Of a stretch of DNA of 64,000 nucleotides, positions 33,387-40,846 are shown piece by piece. How positions within the stretch are numbered: position 1 is the first letter of the stretch; each line of letters begins with the position of its first letter. The position numbers and the translations under genes are program-made. The notes under the pieces were generated by a model. It saw only the letters and a program-made list of their open reading frames with translations, searched no databases and was not told the DNA's origin. The stretch is from Mycolicibacterium iranicum (GTDB lineage: Bacteria; Actinomycetota; Actinomycetes; Mycobacteriales; Mycobacteriaceae), in assembly GCF_014190915.1 (NCBI RefSeq), contig NZ_JACHVU010000013.1, positions 1 through 64,000 on the forward strand, given 5' to 3'.

Positions 33387-34978
33387 GCGATGGTCTGCGC
33401 ATCTCCGGTGATGACCGCCAGGATGGTGCGCCAGGAATCGGACGGCCGGTTGAGCATGCCGCTGTGGGCTTCCCAACCGGCGACCCGTCCGCCGTCGTCG
33501 TAATACCCGGTGTCCAGCGCGATCACGGTCGGCATCTCATCGGGATCGACGCCGTGCGGACCGCCCGGGATGCCCTGCACCAGCTCGATGAAATCGTCCG
33601 GCGCGGTCATCGAGTAGCGCTGCACCGACGGGTTCCTGTTGTGCCAGTCGCCCGGATCGTCCACGCCGACACCGGCGCCCGCCGCGGCGAGGAACAGCGT
33701 GCGGTCCGACGTCAGACCCCGCGCCTCGGCGGTCCCGACGATCGATCCGCCGTAGGAGTGCCCGATGACCGTCACCGGGACGTCGTCGCCGACCCGCCGG
33801 TCCACGTCCTCGGTGAACGCGACCAGGCGCGGCGCCATGTCGAGTGCGTAGCGCGCATCCGCGGCGTTGCCCACCGCGGCCGGATCCCGCACCTGGGGGA
33901 AGGGACCGCCCAGGTAGGTGATGACCGCGACGTCGCCGCCGCTTCCGGACACGAACCGCCTCGCCGTGGCCGCGTTCGCCGCGGAACCCTCGACGGTGGT
34001 GTTCACCCCTGGCACCAGCACCGCCACGCTGCGGGCCGCCGTGAGGTCACCGTGCAGTTCGACGAGCGAGGCCCGGGCCGGGTCGAACGCGAGGATCTGC
34101 CGCGGAACCCGCGGCCCGCCGGCCGGATCGTCGATCTCGCTCAGCAGGCCGCGATAGAACGCGATCCGGCGGCGCGACAGGTCGTCGGCGCCCGTCTCGG
34201 CCAGGATCGCCGCGGCGATGTTGATTCGGTTCGCGGCCACCCGCATGTCCCACGGGATCCCGTCGGTATTGCCCACGCGCTGCGGGAAGTCGGCGACCAG
34301 ACGGGCGCGCTGCTCGGCGGTCATGGCCGCGATCTGGCCGGCGATGCGGTCCTGGCTCATCACCGGCCACGCGTCGACGACGTCGGCCGCACCCACCGGC
34401 CACGTGCCGGCGGGAACCGTGGCCGCCGGCTCCGGCGCGTCGCCGGGACCGGCCGACAGCGCGGCGGCGATGTCGCGGGCCGCATCCGTGTCGGCGGCGT
34501 CGAGGCGGCCCAGGGCGTCGGCGATCCGCTCACTCAACTCGGCGGCGCGTGCGTCGAGGAGCTCCTCGGCGACGGCCTCGTCGCCGCCGGCGAGCAGGAT
34601 CAGCAGCGGCTCGGGGCCCGCGCCGACCCCGACCGTCCCGTCGTCGGAAACCACGAAGCCGTCGCGCCGCGCCTGCGTCACCTCGGCGAGCACGTCGTTG
34701 CGCGCCGAGGTCAGCTGTTCGGCGCCGTCCTGGGCCGCTGCGGACGCGCCCACCAGACGGTGCGCCACCGCCGCTGCCGCCTCGGCGATGCGGCGTGCCC
34801 GCGCACGGCCCGCGTCGGCGGCGTTCCCGGTCCAGAAGTCCCGGCTGCGGTCACACTCGTCGACCGCGCTGTCGACGCGGTGCCGAAGCCACCGCGCGGC
34901 GTGGTCGAAGTCGCGGGCCAGCTGGCGCAGCCCCTCCGGCCGCCACTGCTCGGTCAGCGACACCGAGGGGCGGGTCAC
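33359..34978 (-). CDS. DUF1023 alpha/beta hydrolase with N-terminal helical domain
   Basis: A 539-residue protein from GTG 34978, which overlaps the preceding small gene's stop (GTGA). Residues 1-160 are helical and Ala/Arg-rich and resemble a WXG100-like hairpin (LRQLARDFDHAARWLRHRVDSAVDECDRSRDFWTG, with a W-T-G turn). The C-terminal half is a DUF1023 hydrolase: VAVLVPGVNTTVEG, the nucleophile Ser in TVIGHSYGGSIVG, and GWEAHSGMLNRPSDSW near the end with the likely His. The substrate is unknown. An upstream in-frame start at 35164 exists, but the added sequence is Arg/Gly low complexity and antisense to the partner gene. Confidence 0.8.
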   Translation of the reverse strand: MTRPSVSLTEQWRPEGLRQLARDFDHAARWLRHRVDSAVDECDRSRDFWTGNAADAGRARARRIAEAAAAVAHRLVGASAAAQDGAEQLTSARNDVLAEVTQARRDGFVVSDDGTVGVGAGPEPLLILLAGGDEAVAEELLDARAAELSERIADALGRLDAADTDAARDIAAALSAGPGDAPEPAATVPAGTWPVGAADVVDAWPVMSQDRIAGQIAAMTAEQRARLVADFPQRVGNTDGIPWDMRVAANRINIAAAILAETGADDLSRRRIAFYRGLLSEIDDPAGGPRVPRQILAFDPARASLVELHGDLTAARSVAVLVPGVNTTVEGSAANAATARRFVSGSGGDVAVITYLGGPFPQVRDPAAVGNAADARYALDMAPRLVAFTEDVDRRVGDDVPVTVIGHSYGGSIVGTAEARGLTSDRTLFLAAAGAGVGVDDPGDWHNRNPSVQRYSMTAPDDFIELVQGIPGGPHGVDPDEMPTVIALDTGYYDDGGRVAGWEAHSGMLNRPSDSWRTILAVITGDAQTIAQAASGPPP

Positions 34979-35253
34979 TTCACCGCGAGCCGCTCGCCGA
35001 GGGCGGCGTCGGCGTGAACGAAGGCCTCGGCAGCTTCGCGCGCCGCCGCCACCCACGCGATCAGGTCGGCCACCACCTCCGCCACCTGACCGCCGACCAC
35101 ATCGGCAATCGGTAGCGCGGCGACGGCAGAGTCCGGTAATGCGCCGGCGTCGAGCGCCGGCCACCTCATCTGTGCCACGGCGTCGCCGGCGGCGGCGACG
35201 CCGTCCGCTGTCGCCCTCAGCCGCTCCAGGTCGACGTGTGCGATTTCCCCCAT
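34975..35253 (-). CDS. Small WXG/ESX-like helical protein paired with the DUF1023 hydrolase
   Basis: A 92-residue protein, MGEIAHVDLERLRATADGVAAAGDAVAQMRWPALDAGALPDSAV... ALGERLAVK. It has the size of ESX substrates: two Ala-rich helices around a turn with RWPALDAG, similar in place to the WXG turn. No signal peptide is seen. The coupled GTGA overlap with the DUF1023 gene suggests the two proteins act together. ATG 35253 is the start; a second ATG codes further upstream but out of context. Type VII export is a possibility only. Confidence 0.65.
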   Translation of the reverse strand: MGEIAHVDLERLRATADGVAAAGDAVAQMRWPALDAGALPDSAVAALPIADVVGGQVAEVVADLIAWVAAAREAAEAFVHADAALGERLAVK

Positions 35254-35358
35254 GGGCTCATGCTGACAGGCCCCAACAGCCCAGAGCCGAGTTATCCACA
35301 GGCACTTTCCTCGGGTGTCGCCCGTCGTGTGAGCCGGACAACTTGTAGTCTCGATGAG

Positions 35359-36717
35359 GTGCAGCGACGAATCATGGGCATCGAGACCGAATTCGGTGTC
35401 ACCTGCACGTTCCACGGTCACCGCCGGCTCAGCCCGGACGAGGTGGCGCGGTACCTGTTCCGCCGGGTCGTGTCGTGGGGCCGTAGCAGCAACGTCTTCC
35501 TCCGTAACGGAGCCCGCCTCTACCTCGACGTCGGCAGTCACCCCGAATACGCCACCGCCGAATGCGACAGCCTGACCCAGCTCGTCACCCACGACCGGGC
35601 CGGTGAACGCGTGCTGGAGGACCTGCTCATCGACGCCGAGCAGCGCCTCGCCGACGAGGGCATCGGCGGCGACATCTACCTGTTCAAGAACAACACCGAC
35701 TCCGCGGGCAACTCCTACGGCTGCCACGAGAACTACCTCATCGTGCGGGCCGGCGAGTTCTCCCGCATCTCCGATGTGCTCCTGCCGTTCCTGGTCACCC
35801 GCCAGCTCATCTGCGGTGCGGGCAAGGTGCTGCAGACCCCCAAGGCCGCGACCTACTGTCTGTCGCAGCGCGCCGAGCACATCTGGGAAGGGGTGTCCAG
35901 CGCGACCACCCGGTCCCGCCCGATCATCAACACCCGTGACGAACCGCATGCCGACGCGGAGAAGTACCGCCGTCTGCACGTCATCGTCGGCGACTCGAAC
36001 ATGAGCGAATCCACCACCATGCTCAAGGTCGGTTCGGCGTCGCTGGTGCTGGAGATGATCGAGGCCGGCGTCGCGTTCCGGGATTTCTCCCTGGACAACC
36101 CGATCCGTGCGATCCGCGAGGTGAGCCACGACCTGACGGGTCGCCGGCCGGTGCGGCTGGCCGGGGGCCGGCAGGCCAGCGCGCTGGACATCCAGCGCGA
36201 GTACTACGCCCGCGCGGTGGAGTACCTGCAGTCCCGCGAGCCCAACACCCAGATCGAGCAGGTGGTGGATCTATGGGGGCGTCAGCTCGACGCCGTCGAG
36301 AGTCAGGACTTCGCGAAGGTCGACACCGAGATCGACTGGGTGATCAAGCGCAAGCTGTTCCAGCGCTACCAGGACCGCTACAACATGGAGCTGTCCGACC
36401 CCAAGATCAGCCAGCTCGACCTCGCCTACCACGACATCAAGCGGGGTCGCGGCGTGTTCGACCTGCTCCAGCGCAAAGGTCTGGCCGCCCGCATCACCAC
36501 CGACGAGGAGATCGAGGCGGCGGTCAACACCCCGCCGCAGACCACCCGCGCCAAACTGCGGGGGGAGTTCATCAGCGCCGCTCAGGAGGCGGGCCGGGAC
36601 TTCACCGTCGACTGGGTTCACCTCAAGCTCAACGACCAGGCGCAGCGCACCGTGCTGTGCAAGGACCCGTTCCGCTCGGTGGACGAGAGGGTGAAGCGAC
36701 TCATCGCTTCGATGTGA
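35359..36717 (+). CDS. pafA: Pup-protein ligase
   Basis: PafA uses ATP to join deamidated Pup through its C-terminal Glu side chain to lysines of target proteins. The 452-residue sequence starts MQRRIMGIETEFGV, with E9 in the ATP/Mg site, and has D57 (RLYLDVGSHPEYATAECD), the catalytic Asp. SRPIINTRDEPHADAEKYRRLHVIVGDSNMSEST follows, and the small C-terminal domain ends RSVDERVKRLIASM. GTG 35359 gives the known family start and length; the frame is open to 35236. Its last 17 bases overlap the methyltransferase gene tail to tail. Confidence 0.97.
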   Translation: MQRRIMGIETEFGVTCTFHGHRRLSPDEVARYLFRRVVSWGRSSNVFLRNGARLYLDVGSHPEYATAECDSLTQLVTHDRAGERVLEDLLIDAEQRLADEGIGGDIYLFKNNTDSAGNSYGCHENYLIVRAGEFSRISDVLLPFLVTRQLICGAGKVLQTPKAATYCLSQRAEHIWEGVSSATTRSRPIINTRDEPHADAEKYRRLHVIVGDSNMSESTTMLKVGSASLVLEMIEAGVAFRDFSLDNPIRAIREVSHDLTGRRPVRLAGGRQASALDIQREYYARAVEYLQSREPNTQIEQVVDLWGRQLDAVESQDFAKVDTEIDWVIKRKLFQRYQDRYNMELSDPKISQLDLAYHDIKRGRGVFDLLQRKGLAARITTDEEIEAAVNTPPQTTRAKLRGEFISAAQEAGRDFTVDWVHLKLNDQAQRTVLCKDPFRSVDERVKRLIASM

Positions 36718-37318
36718 GCTCACGCCTCGCGGTGGCGGGCCGGTGCACCGAGACCGCATAGTCGCCACCCTCGTAGGGCCGGCGGTCCCACGTCGCCCAC
36801 CGGTTCACCAGTTCCAGGCCCGCTGCCGCCGCGACCTCGTCGTAGCGCGCCAACGTCAGCCTGCCGGTGGTCAGCTGAAACCCGGCGACCAGAAGTCCGG
36901 TCGGCGTCAATCGCCGCGCGAGTTGGCTGACGACTGTCGCCTCGGTGCCGCGGTCGAGGAAGATCATGACGTTGCCCGGCATCGCCACGACGTCGAAGGT
37001 GTCCTCGACCCGGCTGTCGGTGTCGACGAGGTCGGCCTCGACCCAGCGCAGATCCGGCGCCTTGGCCCTGGCGGCGCCGAGCATGGCGGGGTCGGCGTCG
37101 AGGCCCACCACGGAGAACCCGCGAGCGGCGAGTTCGATTGCGACCCTTCCGGTTCCGCAACCGGCGTCCAGCACGCTCGTTCCGTCGATGCCATGCAGCA
37201 GCTGTTCGATCAGACCGGCCTCGCCGTGGATACTCTGGCCGGCGGCGGCCAGCTTCTGCCACCGCGCGTCGTAGTCGTCGCCGCGGGGCCTGTCGGACTG
37301 CTGCCAGCGGGAGCTCAC
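36701..37318 (-). CDS. SAM-dependent class I methyltransferase
   Basis: A 205-residue methyltransferase: DARWQKLAAAGQSIHGEAGLIEQLLHGIDGTSVLDAGCGTGRVAIELAARGFSVVGLDADPAMLGAARA has the SAM-binding DAGCGTG and the acidic VGLDAD. MPGNVMIFLDRGTEATVV follows, at the substrate-side strand. The substrate cannot be told. GTG 37318 is chosen: AGGGG sits upstream and the codon overlaps the stop of a mini-ORF in the 32-bp repeats (GTGA). A longer reading from TTG 37342 would use repeat sequence. It is convergent with pafA. Confidence 0.8.
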   Translation of the reverse strand: MSSRWQQSDRPRGDDYDARWQKLAAAGQSIHGEAGLIEQLLHGIDGTSVLDAGCGTGRVAIELAARGFSVVGLDADPAMLGAARAKAPDLRWVEADLVDTDSRVEDTFDVVAMPGNVMIFLDRGTEATVVSQLARRLTPTGLLVAGFQLTTGRLTLARYDEVAAAAGLELVNRWATWDRRPYEGGDYAVSVHRPATARRELTSKR

Positions 37319-37382
37319 CGCACCCCTCGGTTCTTCGCGCAAGCGCTCATCAGGTACCTCGGTTCTTCGCGCAAGCGCTCAT
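37315..37382 (-). CDS. Two coupled mini-ORFs (MSACAKNRGT, MSACAKNRGVR) in the 32-bp repeats
   Basis: On the minus strand, ORF 1 runs 37382-37350 (ten codons plus TGA) and its stop shares one base with the ATG of ORF 2 (TGATG). ORF 2 runs 37350-37315 and its TGA overlaps the methyltransferase GTG (GTGA). So ribosomes could pass from one peptide to the next and into the full gene. Whether the peptides are made, or whether only the act of translation matters, is unknown. They are too short to predict as genes by themselves. Confidence 0.45.
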
Positions 37383-37388
37383 CACGTG
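37325..37388 (-). repeat. Tandem array of a 32-bp repeat, two copies
   Basis: Copies at 37325-37356 and 37357-37388. Both carry, on the plus strand, CCTCGGTTCTTCGCGCAAGC followed by GCTCATCA, and differ only in the last few bases. The core TTCGCGCAAGCGCTCATC recurs in the three-copy array at 50094-50189, also with an exact 32-bp period. The array fills the gap between pafB and the divergent methyltransferase gene. Confidence 0.85.
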
Positions 37389-37453
37389 AATGGTCGCAGA
37401 CGCGCCGCGATGGCCGTCGGACGGGACCAGCCCCGCGCCTTAAGCTCGTAGCC

Positions 37454-38467
37454 GTGGCGATCTCGAAAGTCGAACGGTTGATGAACCTCGTCATCGCGTT
37501 GCTGTCGACGCGGTCCTTCATCACCGCCGACCGCATCCGCGAGACCGTCTACGGCTATTCGGGGGAGGCCAGCGACGAGGCCTTCTCGCGGATGTTCGAA
37601 CGCGACAAGAACGAACTGCGCGATCTGGGCATCCCGCTGGAGACCGGGCGCGCGTCGTCGTCGGATCCGGCCGAGGGCTACCGCATCAACCGCGAGGCCT
37701 ACGCCCTTCCGGCCGTCGAGCTGACGCCCGACGAAGCCGCCGCCGTCGCCGTGGCCACCCAGTTGTGGGAGTCGCCGGAGCTCATCACGGCGACCCAGGG
37801 CGCGCTGCTCAAGCTGCGTGCGGCCGGAATCGACGTCGACGCGCCCGACGATGTCACGATCACCTCGACCGCGGCACTGCCCGGTCTGCGCGGCTCGGAG
37901 GAAGTTCTCGGAATCCTGTTGTCCGCCATCGATTCCGGTCAAGCAGTGCAGTTCCCGCACCGGCCGTCCCGCAGCGAACCCTACGTCACCCGCACCGTCG
38001 AACCGTGGGGCGTCGTCACCGATCAGGGTCGCTGGTATCTGGTCGGCCACGACCGCGACCGCGACGCGATGCGGACGTTCCGGCTCTCGCGGATCGGCGC
38101 CGACGTCAGGCCCGTCGGACCTGCCGGCGCGGTGACCAAACCGCCGGGTCTCGATCTGCGCGAGATCGTCGCGCGGGTGGTCGGGGACTGGCCGGCAGCC
38201 GGTCAGGCCACGGTGTGGGTGGCGCAAGGGCGCGCGACCGCACTGCGCCGCCGGGGCACCGTCATCGGCGCGCGCACGATCGGCGGCCGCGCCGGGGACG
38301 AGCTCGCCGTCGACATCGGCATGTTCGACAGACTGGCCCGGGAAGTGGCCAGCTACGGCCCCGACGCGGTGGCCCTGGAACCCGAATCGCTGCGCAAGGA
38401 CGTCATCGCGCGGCTCGAAGCGCACCTGGCGCCGGTCGAACAGATGAAGGAGGCGGATCGCCTGTGA
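37454..38467 (+). CDS. pafB: WYL-domain transcriptional regulator PafB
   Basis: PafB acts with PafC as the activator of the LexA-independent mycobacterial DNA-damage response; it does not take part in pupylation despite its name. The 337 residues begin MAISKVERLMNLVIALLSTRSFITADRIRETVYGYSGEASDEAFSRMFERDKNELRDLGIPL, a winged helix-turn-helix. The WYL domain is in the middle (FPHRPSRSEPYVTRTVEPWGVVTDQGRWYLVGHDRDRDAMRTFRLSRI, with the W-Y-L). A WCX C-terminal domain follows. GTG 37454 fits the family start. The stop overlaps pafC (GTGA at 38464). Confidence 0.95.
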   Translation: MAISKVERLMNLVIALLSTRSFITADRIRETVYGYSGEASDEAFSRMFERDKNELRDLGIPLETGRASSSDPAEGYRINREAYALPAVELTPDEAAAVAVATQLWESPELITATQGALLKLRAAGIDVDAPDDVTITSTAALPGLRGSEEVLGILLSAIDSGQAVQFPHRPSRSEPYVTRTVEPWGVVTDQGRWYLVGHDRDRDAMRTFRLSRIGADVRPVGPAGAVTKPPGLDLREIVARVVGDWPAAGQATVWVAQGRATALRRRGTVIGARTIGGRAGDELAVDIGMFDRLAREVASYGPDAVALEPESLRKDVIARLEAHLAPVEQMKEADRL

Positions 38468-39450
38468 CGGCCATCAGCGCCCGGTTGGTGCGCCTGCTCA
38501 ACATGGTCCCGTACTTCCAGGCCAACCCGAAGATCACCTATGCCGAGGCCGCGACAGACCTCGGGGTGAGCGTCACCCAGCTTCGCGAAGATCTGAACCA
38601 GCTGTGGATGTGCGGGTTGCCGGGGTACGGCCCCGGAGACCTCATCGACTTCGAATTCTCCGGCGACACCATCGAGGTCACGTTCTCCGCCGGCATCGAC
38701 CACCCGCTGCGGCTGACCTCACCGGAGGCCACCGGCGTCCTGGTGGCGCTGCGATCCCTGGTCGACGTGCCCGGGATGGTCGACCCCGAGGCGGCCCGCA
38801 GCGCGATCGCCAAAATCGAATCCGCGGCGGGCACCGTCGGCCACGGCGTCGAGGGTGCGGCGGTCGAGGAGCCCGCACCGGTCGAGAGCGAGGCCGCCGC
38901 GGCGGTGCGGACGGCCGTGCGCGACGACCGGGCGCTGGCCATCGAGTACTACACGGCATCCCACGACACGCTGTCGAGCCGCATCGTCGACCCCATCCGC
39001 GTGGTCCTCATCGCCGACCACAGCTATCTGGAGGCGTGGTGCCGGTCGGCCGAGGCGGTCCGGTTGTTCCGGTTCGACCGCATCGTCGACGCCCGGGTGC
39101 TCGACGAGCCGGCGGTGCCCCCGCCGCCGGCAGTGCAGGCGGGGCCGGACACCTCGCTGTTCGACCCGGACACCGCCGACCCCGCACTGCCGACCGCCAC
39201 CCTGCTGATCGACCGGTCCGCGGGGTGGATGTTCGACTACTACCCGCTGCGGGTGCAGCGGGAGTTCCCCGACGGCTCGTGCGAGGCGGCGATGACCTAC
39301 GCCTCCGATCAGTGGATGACCCGCTTCGTGCTCGGTTTCGGTTCCGCGGTGCGCGTCCTGGCACCGGCCGAACTGGCCGAGCGGGTGCGGGAATCAGCGA
39401 CCGCCGCGCTGCAGGCCTATCGGGTCGGCATCGATTCCCCCGGCGGGTAA
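38464..39450 (+). CDS. pafC: WYL-domain transcriptional regulator PafC
   Basis: The 328-residue partner of PafB; both are needed for activation after DNA damage. The N-terminal helix-turn-helix is ARLVRLLNMVPYFQANPKITYAEAATDLGVSVTQLREDLNQLWMCGLPGY. The WYL region (YYTASHDTLSSRIVDPIRVVLIADHSYLEAWCRSAEAVRLFRFDRI) and C-terminal WCX domain follow. It starts on a GTG overlapping the pafB stop. The tatA gene begins 30 bases after its end, giving the conserved order pafB-pafC-tatA. Confidence 0.95.
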   Translation: MTAISARLVRLLNMVPYFQANPKITYAEAATDLGVSVTQLREDLNQLWMCGLPGYGPGDLIDFEFSGDTIEVTFSAGIDHPLRLTSPEATGVLVALRSLVDVPGMVDPEAARSAIAKIESAAGTVGHGVEGAAVEEPAPVESEAAAAVRTAVRDDRALAIEYYTASHDTLSSRIVDPIRVVLIADHSYLEAWCRSAEAVRLFRFDRIVDARVLDEPAVPPPPAVQAGPDTSLFDPDTADPALPTATLLIDRSAGWMFDYYPLRVQREFPDGSCEAAMTYASDQWMTRFVLGFGSAVRVLAPAELAERVRESATAALQAYRVGIDSPGG

Positions 39451-39480
39451 GCTGGGCGCAGACGTCTGGAGGTAACCAAA

Positions 39481-39822
39481 TTGGGTGGTCTACAACCCTG
39501 GCACTGGGTCATCGTGATCGCTGTGTTCGTGCTGCTCTTCGGTGCCAAGAAGCTCCCGGACGCAGCGCGGTCCCTGGGTAAGTCGATGCGCATCTTCAAG
39601 TCCGAGATCAAGGAGATGCAGGCGGATTCGAAGTCCGAGACGGCCGACCGTCCCGAGGCGCGCACGCAGATCGCGTCCGAGCGCGTGCAGGATCCCGCCG
39701 CTGCGCCCCACGTCACGGAAACGCCGGCTCAGCCGACTCAGCCGACTGTCGTAGATTCGTCGGCTCAGCCGACTGTCGTAGATTCGTCGGCTCAGCCGAC
39801 GTCGGACAGACGCCCGGCCTGA
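39481..39822 (+). CDS. tatA: Sec-independent translocase subunit TatA
   Basis: TatA forms the pore-like oligomer for folded proteins in the twin-arginine pathway. The 113-residue protein has one N-terminal membrane helix (WHWVIVIAVFVLLFGAKKLPDAARSLGKSMRIFKSEI), the FGxKKLPD hinge and an amphipathic helix, then a polar tail. The start is TTG 39481, supported by TGGAGGT at 39467-39473. The tail (residues 83-107) contains an in-frame 27-bp tandem repeat coding QPTVVDSSA, which makes it longer than the M. tuberculosis protein. The hairpin after the stop would limit read-through to tatC. Confidence 0.95.
   Translation: MGGLQPWHWVIVIAVFVLLFGAKKLPDAARSLGKSMRIFKSEIKEMQADSKSETADRPEARTQIASERVQDPAAAPHVTETPAQPTQPTVVDSSAQPTVVDSSAQPTSDRRPA
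39739..39800 (+). repeat. 27-bp tandem repeat inside tatA
   Basis: Two full identical units (39739-39765 and 39766-39792) and an 8-base partial one. Each codes nine residues, QPTVVDSSA. The period is a multiple of three, so copy-number change would lengthen or shorten the disordered TatA tail without frameshift. Confidence 0.8.
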
Positions 39823-39832
39823 CCGGACAGCT

Positions 39833-39861
39833 CACGAACGCGGCCTCGGGCCGCGTTCGTG
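39833..39861. terminator. Strong hairpin between tatA and tatC
   Basis: A perfect 13-bp stem (CACGAACGCGGCC at 39833-39845, complement at 39849-39861) with a TCG loop, starting 11 bases after the tatA stop. No T-run follows, so it is of the loop-only type common in actinobacteria. It could end the pafBC-tatA message or adjust the TatA:TatC ratio. tatC starts 35 bases further on. Confidence 0.65.
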
Positions 39862-39895
39862 ATGTCGCGCCGGTGAGCAGCATCTAGGCAGACCT

Positions 39896-40846
39896 GTGCA
39901 GATACCTGGCCTTCTCAAGAAACTCGACCCTCGGCAACGTCGGGCGCGGGTCAATCCCGACGGCACGATGTCGCTGGTCGACCACCTCACCGAGCTGCGC
40001 ACCCGGCTGCTGATCGCGGTCCTCGCCGTGCTGGCGACAACCGTCATCGGTTTCCTCTGGTACAGCCACGGCGCGTTCGGGCTGCCCAGCCTGGGCGACT
40101 GGCTTCGCGGGCCTTACTGCTCGCTGCCCGCGTCGGCGCGGGCGACCATCGCCCCGGACAACGAGTGCCGCCTGCTGGCGACCGCCCCGTTCGACCAGTT
40201 CATGCTGCGCCTCAAGGTCGGCATGACCGCCGGCGTGGTGATGGCGTGTCCGGTGTGGCTCTATCAACTGTGGGCGTTCATCACCCCCGGTCTCTACGCC
40301 AAGGAGCGCCGGTTCGCGGTCGCGTTCGTGATGGTCGGGGCCGCCCTGTTCATCGCGGGCGCGATCCTCGCCTACGTGGTGCTGTCGAAGGCCCTCGGGT
40401 TCCTGCTGACCGTCGGCAGCGACGTGCAGGTGACCGCGCTGTCGGGTGATCAGTACTTCGGGTTCCTGATCAACCTGCTGCTCGTCTTCGGGATCAGCTT
40501 CGAGTTCCCGTTGCTGATCATCATGCTGAACCTCGTCGGCATCCTCACCTACGAGCGGCTCAAGGCGTGGCGTCGCGGTCTGATCATGGGGCTGTTCGTG
40601 TTCTGCGCGTTCGTCACACCCGGCTCGGACCCGTTCTCCATGCTGGCGCTGGCGTTGGCGATGACCCTGCTGATGGAGGTCGCGATCCAGGTCGCGCGGA
40701 TCAGCGACCGGCGCAAGGCGCGGCGTGCCGCGGCCGAGGACATCCCGGACGACGAAGCGGCGCCGATCGGTCACGCCGAGAGCATCGAGGCGCCCGCCGC
40801 GGTACCGACCCCGTCGCGGCTCGTGGTCGATGACGACGCCACCTGA
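39896..40846 (+). CDS. tatC: Sec-independent translocase subunit TatC
   Basis: TatC is the twin-arginine signal receptor. The 316-residue protein has six membrane helices and the family landmarks: MSLVDHLTELRTRLLIAVLAV at the cytosolic N-terminus, the periplasmic CSLPASARATIAPDNECRLLATAPFDQFMLRLKVGM, CPVWLYQLWAFITPGLYAKERR, GISFEFPLLIIMLN and FVTPGSDPFSMLALALAMTLLMEVAI. A charged cytosolic tail (about residues 265-316) is longer than in enteric TatC. Start is GTG 39896. It overlaps helY by 17 bases. Confidence 0.95.
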   Translation: MQIPGLLKKLDPRQRRARVNPDGTMSLVDHLTELRTRLLIAVLAVLATTVIGFLWYSHGAFGLPSLGDWLRGPYCSLPASARATIAPDNECRLLATAPFDQFMLRLKVGMTAGVVMACPVWLYQLWAFITPGLYAKERRFAVAFVMVGAALFIAGAILAYVVLSKALGFLLTVGSDVQVTALSGDQYFGFLINLLLVFGISFEFPLLIIMLNLVGILTYERLKAWRRGLIMGLFVFCAFVTPGSDPFSMLALALAMTLLMEVAIQVARISDRRKARRAAAEDIPDDEAAPIGHAESIEAPAAVPTPSRLVVDDDAT

